Positions 1-5,978 of a stretch of 10,331 bases of DNA are shown one piece after another. This DNA comes from Verrucomicrobiota bacterium (GTDB lineage Bacteria > Verrucomicrobiota > Verrucomicrobiia > Opitutales > Opitutaceae): contig JAUPWC010000089.1 of assembly GCA_030916665.1 (NCBI GenBank), positions 1 through 10,331 on the forward strand, read 5' to 3'. Position 1 is the stretch's first letter. Every line of letters begins with the position of its first letter. The translations under genes were made by a program, and so were the position numbers. Under the pieces are notes generated by a model. That model was not told where the DNA came from and did not search any database. It saw nothing but the letters and a program-made list of their open reading frames with translations.

Positions 1-2
1 AA

Positions 3-140
3 TACGGCCTGAGCGAATTCTGGATGAAGGGCGCCGACGTCCTCGTCCGCATCCCCATGGCCGGCCAGGCCGACTCCCTCACCGTCGCCATGGCGACGAT
101 CATTACGCTCTTCGAAGCCATGAGGCAGCGGAATGGGTGA
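3..140 (+). CDS. SpoU-family (TrmH-type) RNA 2'-O-methyltransferase, C-terminal fragment
   Basis: Only the last 45 codons are present; the gene begins before the window. The readable tail carries the end of the SpoU/TrmH catalytic fold: a segment reading IPMAGQADSLTVAMA, followed by a helix ending in EAMRQRNG and a TGA stop. In this family the pattern I-P-M-x-G-x-x-D-S-L-N-V-x-x-A is motif 3. It forms part of the knotted S-adenosylmethionine site that methylates a ribose 2'-OH in tRNA or rRNA. The usual Asn after Ser-Leu is Thr here, a mild deviation. The fragment cannot tell whether the target is tRNA (TrmH, TrmL) or 23S rRNA (RlmB), so no symbol is given. The family call is firm; the specificity is unknown. 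Confidence 0.85.
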   Translation, partial: YGLSEFWMKGADVLVRIPMAGQADSLTVAMATIITLFEAMRQRNG

Positions 141-145
141 GGAAG

Positions 146-171
146 TGGTGGCCACCAGCCTTCGCCAAGGC
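146..171. repeat. Palindrome plus small hairpin just after the methyltransferase stop
   Basis: A perfect 12-nt palindrome, TGGTGGCCACCA (146-157), starts five bases after the stop codon. It is followed directly by a hairpin with a GCCTT/AAGGC stem and CGCC loop (158-171) and then a GC-rich CGGCCGGC stretch. The pair could fold in the 3' end of the mRNA, but no run of T follows, so a classical intrinsic terminator is not supported. It may instead be a dispersed repeat. Confidence 0.45.
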
Positions 172-277
172 CACGGCCGGCAGGCAAGGGCGCAAAAGGT
201 TGGTTTCCTCACGGTTTCCCGTGTGTAGAAATAGCAAGGAAAGCAGCCTTGGCCGGAACGCACCCGGCAGAGACATG

Positions 278-364
278 AACCACAAGACACTGAGACACAA
301 AGGGCGATCCCAGACGCCATCCGATGGCCTTTCTCCGTGCCTTTTTGCCTCTGTGGTGAAAACG
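278..364. repeat. Imperfect inverted repeat, AACCAC-type intergenic element (copy 1)
   Basis: The left arm, 278-302, begins AACCACAAGACACTGAGACA. The right arm, 330-364, read on the opposite strand begins GTTTTCACCACAGAGGCA and continues with AAAAAGGCAC. The arms share the pattern ACCACA..AG.CA....GCAC..AG with several mismatches, around a GC-rich centre of about 27 nt. The A-rich composition contrasts with the surrounding coding DNA. Elements with the same AACCAC start occur at three other spacers in this window. Confidence 0.65.
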
Positions 365-445
365 GTTCGGGTTGTTTCAGTCATGGGCCGATGCGGGTAA
401 GTCCTCAGACTTGCCACCTGAGCTTAAAGCAACATCTTCGATCCC

Positions 446-658
446 ATGAGCACCGTTTCCGAAGTCGAGGCCGCTTTGGAGAAATTCACCCCGGAGCAAC
501 TGCGTGAGGTGGCGGACTGGCTTAATGCCCGTCTCATCCCCCAGGAAACCCCGGAAATGCTGGCGGCCATCGACGAAGGACTGCGTTCCCTGGAAGCCGA
601 ACCCACGCTGTCTGCCGAGGATGTCCGCCGGAACATCCGGGCATGGGTCACAAGGTAA
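446..658 (+). CDS. Probable antitoxin of a type II toxin-antitoxin pair
   Basis: A 70-residue, mostly helical, acidic protein encoded immediately upstream of and overlapping a ParE/RelE-like toxin. The N-terminal half (residues 1-30) includes a helix with FTPEQLREVADWL, resembling small addiction-module antitoxin components. The C-terminal half (about 38-70) has an AAIDEGLRSLEAE...SAEDVRRNIR pattern. This is like the toxin-wrapping tail of ParD-type and related antitoxins, where an A-x-x-E-G segment is followed by a short regulatory helix. No ribbon-helix-helix or other DNA-binding domain is obvious, so autoregulation is uncertain. The ATG at 446 is the first good start; no strong Shine-Dalgarno sequence is visible. 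The antitoxin call rests mainly on gene order and size. Confidence 0.7.
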   Translation: MSTVSEVEAALEKFTPEQLREVADWLNARLIPQETPEMLAAIDEGLRSLEAEPTLSAEDVRRNIRAWVTR

Positions 659-945
659 TTTTCTCCGCCCGGTCCAACCAGGATCTTGGCCAAGTGGTCG
701 AATTTCTGGCGCAGAAGAATCCGGCCGCGGCCGAACGATTGGGCCACGCGCTGGTTGACCATGCTCTCTGGCTGGGAGCGATGCCGCTTATCGGTGCACC
801 GGTGAGGGAACGTCCACAAGTCCGGCGGATATTCCACCGGCCTTGGTTTCTGATCTACTACCGCGTTGATGATAATGCCAGGGTCGTGGAAATCATCCGC
901 TTCTGGGATGTGCGGCAAAACCCGGCGGGATTCACTCTAGGCTAG
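643..945 (+). CDS. ParE/RelE-family toxin of a type II toxin-antitoxin pair
   Basis: A 100-residue protein with the ParE/RelE toxin layout: a first beta strand (KVIFSARSNQDL), two helices with a variable loop (residues about 12-45), then strands ending in RRIFHRPWFLIYYRVDDN and VVEIIRFWDVRQNP. The final R-x-W-D-x-R-x-N-P resembles the family's common R-I-W-H-x-R-x-P ending. ParE members inhibit DNA gyrase, whereas RelE members cleave ribosome-bound mRNA; sequence alone does not decide which applies. The ATG lies inside the upstream antitoxin gene (16-nt overlap, different frame), the usual arrangement for translational coupling. Its stop is only nine bases from the convergent oleD stop, so there is no room for a separate terminator. 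Confidence 0.82.
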   Translation: MGHKVIFSARSNQDLGQVVEFLAQKNPAAAERLGHALVDHALWLGAMPLIGAPVRERPQVRRIFHRPWFLIYYRVDDNARVVEIIRFWDVRQNPAGFTLG

Positions 946-954
946 GAGCCCGGT

Positions 955-2001
955 CTAAAACGTGATTCCGGCCCGGAAATGCGCGATGAGTTCGGCGGTG
1001 CCCTGCGCGACGCTCACCAGCGGGTGGTAGCCGAGGTCGCGGCGGGCGGCGTCGATTTTGAACCAGTGGTCGGTGGCCATTTCCTTGGCGACGAAGCGCG
1101 TCATGGGCGGCTCGCCGGATTTTTTGCCGAGGCGCCATACGGCTTCGAGCAGGCCGCCGGCGGCGTAGGCGACGGGGAGCGGAACGTGGGACTTGATCTC
1201 GGGCACGCCGACGCCGCGCAGGACTTCGTTGATCCAGTCCCAGAGCACGACGGGTTCGCCGTTGGTGATGAAGTAGGCGCGGCCGGCCGCGGCCGGCATC
1301 TGAGATTTGGGATTTGATATTTGAAATTTGCCGAGGGCCAGCTCGGCCAAGAGGTGGGCGTCCACGACGTTGGTGATGTGGGTGATGTCCACCTTGTTCC
1401 GGCCGGAACCGACGATCTTGAGCTTGCCGGCGCGGGCGAGGGCCATGATGCGGGGCACGACGTTTTTGTCGCCGGGACCCCACACGAGGTGCGGACGCAA
1501 CGCAACGGTGGCGAGGGTCGGGTCGTTGGCCGCGAGCACGAGTTTCTCCGCCGCGGCCTTGCTGGTCGGGTAGGCGCAGGGCGCCGCGGTGCAGAGCGGG
1601 GCGGACTCGTCGAGGCCGGCGAGATCGCCGCCGTTATAGACCACGCTCGGCGAGCTCGTATAGACGAGGCGCGGCACCTTGGCGTCGCGGCAGGCGGCGA
1701 TGACGTGGCGCGTGCCCTCGACATTGACGCGGAAAAAATCATCCGGCGGTCCCCATACGCCCACGCGGCCGGCGACATGGAACACGGTGTCGGCCGCGTG
1801 GCAACCGCGGTCGAGCGCGGGGCGGTCTTGCAGGTCGCCCAAGATCACCTCGGCCCCGCGCGCTGCCAGCTCGGGCAGCAGCCGGCGCGAGAGCACGCGC
1901 ACCTGGCGGCCGTCGGCGAGCAGGCGCTCGGCGAGCTTGCCGCCGATGAAGCCGCTGGCGCCGGTCACGAACACGGGGGAATCTTTGCGGAGGGTGGGCA
2001 C
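955..2001 (-). CDS. oleD: OleD-type NAD(P)H-dependent 2-alkyl-3-oxoalkanoate reductase (SDR/epimerase fold)
   Basis: A 348-residue extended short-chain dehydrogenase. The nucleotide-binding motif TGASGFIG is at residues 13-20 and the active-site pair is Y144-P-T-S-K148; YTSSPSVV (114-121) supplies the catalytic serine region. It resembles the 3-beta-hydroxysteroid dehydrogenase-like branch that includes OleD. OleD reduces the 2-alkyl-3-keto acid made by OleA to the 3-hydroxy acid used by OleC. Assignment as OleD depends on the adjacent oleC; another NAD-dependent reductase or epimerase is possible. The start is GTG at 2001: the next in-frame stop upstream leaves no other common start. Residues about 225-235 (KFQISNPKSQM) look like an insertion from a 7-nt repeat. 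Upstream is a 225-nt repeat-rich spacer, so co-transcription with oleC is likely but not certain. Confidence 0.8.
   Translation of the reverse strand: MPTLRKDSPVFVTGASGFIGGKLAERLLADGRQVRVLSRRLLPELAARGAEVILGDLQDRPALDRGCHAADTVFHVAGRVGVWGPPDDFFRVNVEGTRHVIAACRDAKVPRLVYTSSPSVVYNGGDLAGLDESAPLCTAAPCAYPTSKAAAEKLVLAANDPTLATVALRPHLVWGPGDKNVVPRIMALARAGKLKIVGSGRNKVDITHITNVVDAHLLAELALGKFQISNPKSQMPAAAGRAYFITNGEPVVLWDWINEVLRGVGVPEIKSHVPLPVAYAAGGLLEAVWRLGKKSGEPPMTRFVAKEMATDHWFKIDAARRDLGYHPLVSVAQGTAELIAHFRAGITF
1282..1332. repeat. In-frame repeat inside oleD: 16-nt palindrome plus four 7-nt units
   Basis: On the plus strand 1305-1332 is four consecutive copies of ATTTGNN (ATTTGGG, ATTTGAT, ATTTGAA, ATTTGCC). 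This is an A/T-rich island in otherwise very GC-rich coding sequence. It follows, after seven bases, a perfect 16-nt palindrome GCCGGCCGCGGCCGGC (1282-1297). Read in the oleD frame it encodes KFQISNPKSQMPAAAG. It sits between a conserved helix and the strand RAYFITNGEPV, the kind of surface loop that tolerates insertions. Confidence 0.75.
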
Positions 2002-2015
2002 GTCAGGAAAATTCA

Positions 2016-2207
2016 GCCACGGATTTCACGGATGGACATGAAGACCCGAGTAGTTTGAACCACAGATGAACACGGATGAACACTGATCCGAACCAAAGCA
2101 GACGCCACCAACTCAGCCCGATCCCCAACCGATGTGGTTAAGGAGGGCTGGGAACCATGACCACGGGCAACAATTCGATCTGGGTGCATCTGTGTCTATC
2201 TGTGGTT
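2016..2207. repeat. Inverted AACCAC-type repeats filling the oleC-oleD spacer (copy 2)
   Basis: The 225-nt spacer (2002-2226) has no gene. Its left arm, 2058-2081, begins AACCACAGATGAACACGGAT. Its right arm, 2184-2207, read on the other strand begins AACCACAGATAGACACAGAT. The two 24-nt arms differ at only a few positions and enclose about 100 nt of unrelated sequence. A further related unit, GCCACGGATTTCACGGATGG, lies at 2016-2035, close to the oleD start codon. The arms could pair in the oleC-oleD transcript. No ORF, transposase or clear promoter was found here. Confidence 0.75.
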
Positions 2208-2226
2208 AGCAGTGGATCGATCCGCC

Positions 2227-3924
2227 TCACGAGACTTCATGGCCTTTCTGGCGGGCGGCCCAGCGGGCGAGGGTGAGGCGGTGGATCTTGGCGTTGTGGC
2301 GGACGTCCACGGGGAACGACGGATGGAAAAAGAACCGCTTGATCGCGGCGGTGTGCGGATGCCGCAGCGCCAGCTCGCGCAACTCGACGGCGAGGTTGGC
2401 CTCGTCGGTGGCATCCTTGGCCTGCACCACGAGAGCGGGTTCCTGGGCGCCGCGTTCGCCGAGACCGATCAGCGCGCAGCGTGCGACCGACTCGTGCTCA
2501 CGGAAAACCTGTTCGCAGGGTTCGGTGTGCAGCGTGGCCGTCGCGGTCACGACGCGCTCGGCGATGCGCCCGCAGAACCACAGGCGGTTCTGCGCGTCGA
2601 GGTAACCGGCGTCGCCCATGCGGTGCCAGACCGCGCCGGCCGGCGCGGAAATCCCAGACGCCAAGGGCCAAACCCCAAAAGAGCCGTCCGTTGAACTTGT
2701 TTGTGATTTGGCTTCCGGCGTGTGGATTTTTGCCGCCGCCGTCGCCTCTGGCAGCTGATCGTAGACCTTGGTGACGGTCGGGCCGGTGACGATGATCTCG
2801 CCGATCTGGCCGACGGGTATTTCGCGGGTGGCGGCGAGGGTGGCGAGCGGGCCGTCGTGGAGCGCGATGATCTTCACGCGGTTCTCGGACAGCGGGCGGC
2901 CGATGAGCGAGCCACCGATGGAGGCGGGAACAATCTCGTCGGCGGCGACCGAGGCGACGGGGAGGACCTCGGTGGCGCCGTAGGGGCTGTGGAGGCGTCC
3001 ATTGGGGAGCACGCGCCAGGCGTCGGCCCAGAGCGAGGCGGGCACGGCGGCGCCGGCGCAGAGCACGCGGCGGAGCGAGGTGAGGCGGATGTCTTCGGCG
3101 AGGCAGTAGTCGAAGATCTTGCGCCAAAGCGTGGGCGAACCGAAGGAGTTGCTGACGCGTTCTTGTTGGATCGCCTGCACGATCTTGGCCGGGTCCACGG
3201 CGGCGGGGCGCGAGGGATCGAGCTCGGGCACGACGGTGGTCATGCCGAGCGCGGGGTTGAAGAGCGCGAAGATCGGCAGCATCGGCAGATCCACTTCGCC
3301 GGGTTGGATGCCGTAGGTGTCGCGCACGAGCCGCACCTGGGCCTCGAACATGCCGTGCTCGTAGCACACGCCCTTGGGGGCGCCGGTGGAGCCGCTCGTG
3401 AACAGCACCGCGGCGAGATCCGCCGCGGCGTTGTTCACCATTTTCGATTCCCGGTTCTCTCTTTTTGATTGGGGAATGCGCGCCGTGGGAGAGCCGGCGA
3501 CCCAAACGCGGATTTCGACCGTGGCGAAGGCAGAGCGGAAGAGGTGGCTCAGCATCTGGGCGAGCGGGATGCCGAGCAGCACGCGCGGCTTTGACCGGGC
3601 GACGCAGGCGAGAAAGTTTTTCCGGCCCATGCCGGGGTCGATGATCACGGGCACGGCGCCGAGCTTGAAGAGCGCGAAGGCCGCGGCGATGAGCGGCAAA
3701 CCCTGGCGCACCATCACGAGCACGCGGTCGCCGCGGCGCACACCCTGTTCCTTCAGGTGCGCGACCCAGGCGTCCATCTCGGCATCGAGTTCGCGAAAAC
3801 TGAGCGTGAGGTAGTCGATGTGGCCGTCCCGGGTGCGCCCGCGGGGGATCTTCACCGCCGGGTGGTCCGGCTGGCGCGCAGCCATGAGCGGCAGGTGGCG
3901 GGCGATGTTGGCGGAATCGGACAA
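2227..3924 (-). CDS. oleC: OleC olefin beta-lactone synthetase (ANL adenylating enzyme)
   Basis: A 565-residue acyl-adenylate-forming enzyme of the ANL superfamily. Visible motifs are the P-loop FTSGSTGAPKG (175-185), YGATE (315-319), MGDAGYLDAQNRLWFCGR (436-453) and the C-terminal NAKIHR (544-549), which carries the catalytic lysine. The N-terminal FALFKLGAVPVIIDPGM and the HNAKI ending are typical of OleC rather than general acyl-CoA ligases. OleC uses ATP to close 2-alkyl-3-hydroxy acids to beta-lactones, which OleB turns into cis-olefins. The neighbouring oleD supports this. The start is TTG at 3924, the only common start after an in-frame stop (the rnd TGA); no Shine-Dalgarno sequence is evident. 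Two stretches, about 148-165 and 398-430, look like repeat-derived insertions, making the protein slightly long. Neither removes a catalytic motif. oleA and oleB lie elsewhere. Confidence 0.87.
   Translation of the reverse strand: MSDSANIARHLPLMAARQPDHPAVKIPRGRTRDGHIDYLTLSFRELDAEMDAWVAHLKEQGVRRGDRVLVMVRQGLPLIAAAFALFKLGAVPVIIDPGMGRKNFLACVARSKPRVLLGIPLAQMLSHLFRSAFATVEIRVWVAGSPTARIPQSKRENRESKMVNNAAADLAAVLFTSGSTGAPKGVCYEHGMFEAQVRLVRDTYGIQPGEVDLPMLPIFALFNPALGMTTVVPELDPSRPAAVDPAKIVQAIQQERVSNSFGSPTLWRKIFDYCLAEDIRLTSLRRVLCAGAAVPASLWADAWRVLPNGRLHSPYGATEVLPVASVAADEIVPASIGGSLIGRPLSENRVKIIALHDGPLATLAATREIPVGQIGEIIVTGPTVTKVYDQLPEATAAAKIHTPEAKSQTSSTDGSFGVWPLASGISAPAGAVWHRMGDAGYLDAQNRLWFCGRIAERVVTATATLHTEPCEQVFREHESVARCALIGLGERGAQEPALVVQAKDATDEANLAVELRELALRHPHTAAIKRFFFHPSFPVDVRHNAKIHRLTLARWAARQKGHEVS
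2650..2731. repeat. In-frame inverted repeat inside oleC (about 80 nt)
   Basis: Left arm 2653-2672 reads CCCAGACGCCAAGGGCCAAA. Right arm 2707-2725, read on the other strand, is CCACACGCCGGAAGCCAAA; about 14 of 19 positions match, with A-rich flanks on both outer sides. The centre is about 34 nt. In the oleC frame it encodes residues about 398-425 (AKIHTPEAKSQ, then TSSTDGSFGVWPLASGIS). It lies just before the conserved WHRMGDAGYLD motif, where a short loop would be expected. The frame stays open through it. Confidence 0.7.
3439..3480. repeat. Second in-frame repeat-like insert inside oleC
   Basis: A 42-nt A/T-rich island, with inverted ATTCCC (3447-3452) and GGGAAT (3472-3477) around a TTCTCTCTTTTTGATT core. 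In the oleC frame it encodes the hydrophilic stretch RIPQSKRENRESKMV (residues about 149-163). This sits between the N-terminal Rossmann-like part and the strand leading to the P-loop FTSGSTG. The composition and charged, low-complexity peptide differ from the rest of the protein. The arms are short, so insert status is less sure than for 2650-2731. Confidence 0.55.
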
Positions 3925-3935
3925 GGCGGAGGGGT

Positions 3936-3987
3936 GGAGGGCTCGCGTCTCAGCGAGCCGAGCGGTCCGCAGGGACGCGGACCCTCC
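3936..3987. repeat. Cloverleaf-like double-hairpin element between rnd and oleC
   Basis: An outer stem GGAG/CTCC (3936-3939 with 3984-3987) encloses two perfect 7-bp hairpins. These are GGCTCGC/GCGAGCC (3940-3946 and 3953-3959, loop GTCTCA) and GGTCCGC/GCGGACC (3964-3970 and 3977-3983, loop AGGGAC). The element fills most of the 72-nt gap between the rnd stop and the oleC TTG start. In the minus-strand transcript it could act as a processing, stabilising or attenuating structure. No T-run follows, so it is not called a terminator. Confidence 0.7.
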
Positions 3988-3996
3988 CGGGCGGGT

Positions 3997-5136
3997 TCAG
4001 CGCGGCCAGGCGGGATCGGCGGTGAGTAGCTGCGCCTGCCAGGGCAGGAGCACGGCGGCAGCGCCAGCGGGATCGCGGGCGAGCTGCGTGAGCTGCGAGC
4101 GCGTGGCGATGAGCGTCGGGTCGAGTTGGAGACCGGCGGCGAGGCGGTCGCGCACGGCCTTGATGTGGTCCTGCCGGGAGAGTTCCTCCGGGCTCATCGG
4201 GTTGAACTCGCGACGGCGTTCACGGCGCGGGAGGGAGTGAGGGTCGGTTTCAAAGCCGCGGCGGATGGCGGACTCGAGCGACGGGGCGAGGCGGTCGTGG
4301 CGTTTGCCCAGGTGGATCTGCAGGAGTTCGCCGGGCGAGGCGCCCTCCTCGGCGGCGCGGGCGAGACGCATGAGCAGCTCGTTGCCGGTGACCTTGAAGG
4401 GCGGGGTGTTGAGCTTCTCGGCCCAGGATTCGCGCCAGTGCCAGAGGGCGTGGAGCACGGCGAGGCCGCGGCCGCGCATTTTCTCGGAGCCGCCGATGCG
4501 CCAGTCGTTCTCGTCGGGCCCGCTGAAGCCGTCGCGCGCGACCTCGATCTGCCAGCGGCATTTCTGCTCGAACCAGTCGAGCCGGCCGAGACGGGTGAGC
4601 TCGGCGCGGAGCTTGTCGCGCAGGGCGGGCAGGTGGTGGACGTCGAGCGCGGCGTAATCGAGCATGCTGCGCTCGAGCGGGCGGCGCGACCAGTTGGCCT
4701 TCTGGTGGTCCTTGTCGAGCTTCACGCCGAAGTGCTGCTCGAGGAGCGCGGCAAGGCCAAAGCGCGGGATACTGAGCAGCTGCGCGGCGAACATTGTGTC
4801 GAACAGACAGAGCGGGCGGAAGGCGCAGAGCTCGTGCAGGAGCCGCAGATCGTAATCGCTGCCGTGCATGATGAGCGGCTTGGCGGCGAGGCGGGCCCAG
4901 ACTTCGCCGAGCGGGAGGTCGGCCAGCAGGTCCACAAGGAAGATCTCACCGTCGGCGAGGATCTGCAGGAGGCAGACGCGCGTCTTGTAGCGGAAGAGGT
5001 TGTCAGCCTCCGTATCGAGGGCGATCTCGGATGCGCGATCGAGCGCGGCAAGGAGCGGCGGCAGTTGCGCGGGCTGGGTGATGAATTGGTAGTGCGGGGC
5101 GGAGCTCAAGGGAATGATCAGGTTGGGTTCTCCCAA
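3997..5136 (-). CDS. rnd: Ribonuclease D (DEDDy 3'-5' exoribonuclease with HRDC domain)
   Basis: A 379-residue 3'-5' exoribonuclease of the RNase D type, which trims 3' ends of tRNA precursors and other structured RNAs. The DEDDy catalytic set is visible: D41 and E43 in LDTEAD, D96 in HGSDYDLRLL, and Y161 with D165 in YAALDVHHL. These spacings match the family. An HRDC nucleic-acid-binding domain follows (about 222-290, RGRGLAVLHALWHWRESWAE), with a second HRDC-like helical region near 315-375. The length is normal for RNase D. The likely start is TTG at 5136, overlapping the end of the deacetylase-family gene by 19 nt, which suggests coupled translation. No ATG is available near the N-terminus, and the exact start is uncertain. 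The stop is 72 nt before oleC. Confidence 0.92.
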   Translation of the reverse strand: MGEPNLIIPLSSAPHYQFITQPAQLPPLLAALDRASEIALDTEADNLFRYKTRVCLLQILADGEIFLVDLLADLPLGEVWARLAAKPLIMHGSDYDLRLLHELCAFRPLCLFDTMFAAQLLSIPRFGLAALLEQHFGVKLDKDHQKANWSRRPLERSMLDYAALDVHHLPALRDKLRAELTRLGRLDWFEQKCRWQIEVARDGFSGPDENDWRIGGSEKMRGRGLAVLHALWHWRESWAEKLNTPPFKVTGNELLMRLARAAEEGASPGELLQIHLGKRHDRLAPSLESAIRRGFETDPHSLPRRERRREFNPMSPEELSRQDHIKAVRDRLAAGLQLDPTLIATRSQLTQLARDPAGAAAVLLPWQAQLLTADPAWPR

Positions 5137-5975
5137 GCCGAGAGAAAGGCGTCAATCAGCTGCGGCAAGTCGGGGCTGTAGCCGCCTTCGAGGACGGCGG
5201 CGGCGGGGCGTCCGGCTTGACGAAGCCAGCGGCCGAGTTCGGCAAAGTCCTCAGCCTCAAGGGTCATCGCCGTGATTGGATCGCAGGCGTAGGCATCAAA
5301 ACCCGCGGAGACGAGGATTAGCTCAGGTTGAAACGCCAACACGGCCTCCCATGAGCGCGCGAGCGCGGCCAGGTGCTGTGGGCGCGGGGTATTCGGGGCG
5401 ACGGGGAGGTTGGCGATGTTGCCGGCGGATGTCGTGCCCGTGCCGGGGTAGCCGGGGTATTGGTGGACCGAGGCGAAGAAGAGGCCGGGGCGGTCGCGCA
5501 GGATGTCCTCGGTGCCGTTGCCGTGGTGGGCGTCGAAGTCCCACACCGCCACGCGGGCGCCGGCGGCGGCCTGAGCGAGCGCGGCGATGGCGATGGAGTT
5601 GAGGTAGCAGAAGCCCATGGCCTGCGCGCGGGTGGCGTGGTGGCCGGGCGGACGCATGAGTGAGAAGACTTTTTCGCCGGTGCGGGCGAGAGTCGCGGCC
5701 TCAAGGGCGGCGCCGGTGGATCGCAGGGCGTGTTCGCGGATGCCGGGGAAGTGTGGGGTGTCGTCGTCGATGTCGGGCGCTTGGCCGATGCGCTTGAGCA
5801 GGGCCGGGGTGTGCGCGCGGAGGACGTCGGCCTCGGAAGCGGCGGCCGGCACGCGCCAGGTCCATTTCGGCTGACGTTCCTTCAGATAAGCGACGCTCTT
5901 GAGCACCCGGGCCGGCTGCTCGGGCCGCATCGAGGAACCATATTCAGCACATTGGGGATCGTGAACGAAGATCAT
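5118..5975 (-). CDS. Histone deacetylase-family zinc amidohydrolase
   Basis: A 285-residue member of the arginase/deacetylase superfamily (HDAC, AcuC and acetylpolyamine amidohydrolase group). Family signatures are RPPGHHA (108-114) with the catalytic His pair H112/H113, and VWDFDAHHGNGTED, where D148 and H150 are zinc ligands. The third ligand is D227 in SAGFDAYACDP. LEGGY (262-266) includes the transition-state tyrosine. All catalytic residues are intact, so activity is expected. The substrate cannot be read from sequence: acetylated proteins, acetylpolyamines or other N-acetyl compounds are candidates. ATG at 5975 is taken as the start; an adjacent in-frame TTG at 5978 would add one residue. 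AGGCGG lies eight bases before the ATG, partly within a hairpin. The 3' end overlaps rnd by 19 nt. Confidence 0.92.
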   Translation of the reverse strand: MIFVHDPQCAEYGSSMRPEQPARVLKSVAYLKERQPKWTWRVPAAASEADVLRAHTPALLKRIGQAPDIDDDTPHFPGIREHALRSTGAALEAATLARTGEKVFSLMRPPGHHATRAQAMGFCYLNSIAIAALAQAAAGARVAVWDFDAHHGNGTEDILRDRPGLFFASVHQYPGYPGTGTTSAGNIANLPVAPNTPRPQHLAALARSWEAVLAFQPELILVSAGFDAYACDPITAMTLEAEDFAELGRWLRQAGRPAAAVLEGGYSPDLPQLIDAFLSAWENPT

Positions 5976-5978
5976 CAA

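Larger units (their letters stand above)
141..445. other. 305-nt spacer with palindromes, no convincing gene
   Basis: This gap between the methyltransferase and the toxin-antitoxin pair shows no credible coding sequence. Short open frames across it consist of translated repeats. Besides the palindromes at 146-171 it holds a small hairpin at 210-223 (CACGG/CCGTG, loop TTTC) and the inverted repeat at 278-364. A promoter for the downstream pair is expected between about 365 and 445, but no clear -35/-10 pair could be picked by eye. Confidence 0.6.

Noticed and set aside
137..400. Small open frame in the first spacer on either strand
   Set aside because: It is composed mainly of translated palindromes and repeat arms, with no family resemblance or ribosome-binding site.
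1321..2058. Plus-strand open frame of 245 codons opposite oleD
   Set aside because: It is a shadow of oleD; its composition is biased and its last residues come from an intergenic repeat.
2016..2207. Insertion sequence remnant with terminal inverted repeats
   Set aside because: The arms could be read as terminal repeats, but no transposase fragment lies between them and no clear target-site duplication was found.
307..2663. Shared 13-mer ATCCCAGACGCCA at 307-319 and 2651-2663
   Set aside because: Both sites are near repeat-like sequence, but one shared 13-mer is about what chance allows in 10 kb, so kinship is not claimed.
2498..3505. Minus-strand alternative-frame open stretch inside oleC
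   Set aside because: It is Arg- and Pro-rich with no domain, while the oleC frame carries all ANL motifs.
4126..5181. Long plus-strand open frame (351 codons) opposite rnd
   Set aside because: It is antisense to a gene with intact catalytic motifs. Its translation is rich in Glu, Gly and Ala with no recognisable domain, as expected from the codon bias of GC-rich DNA.
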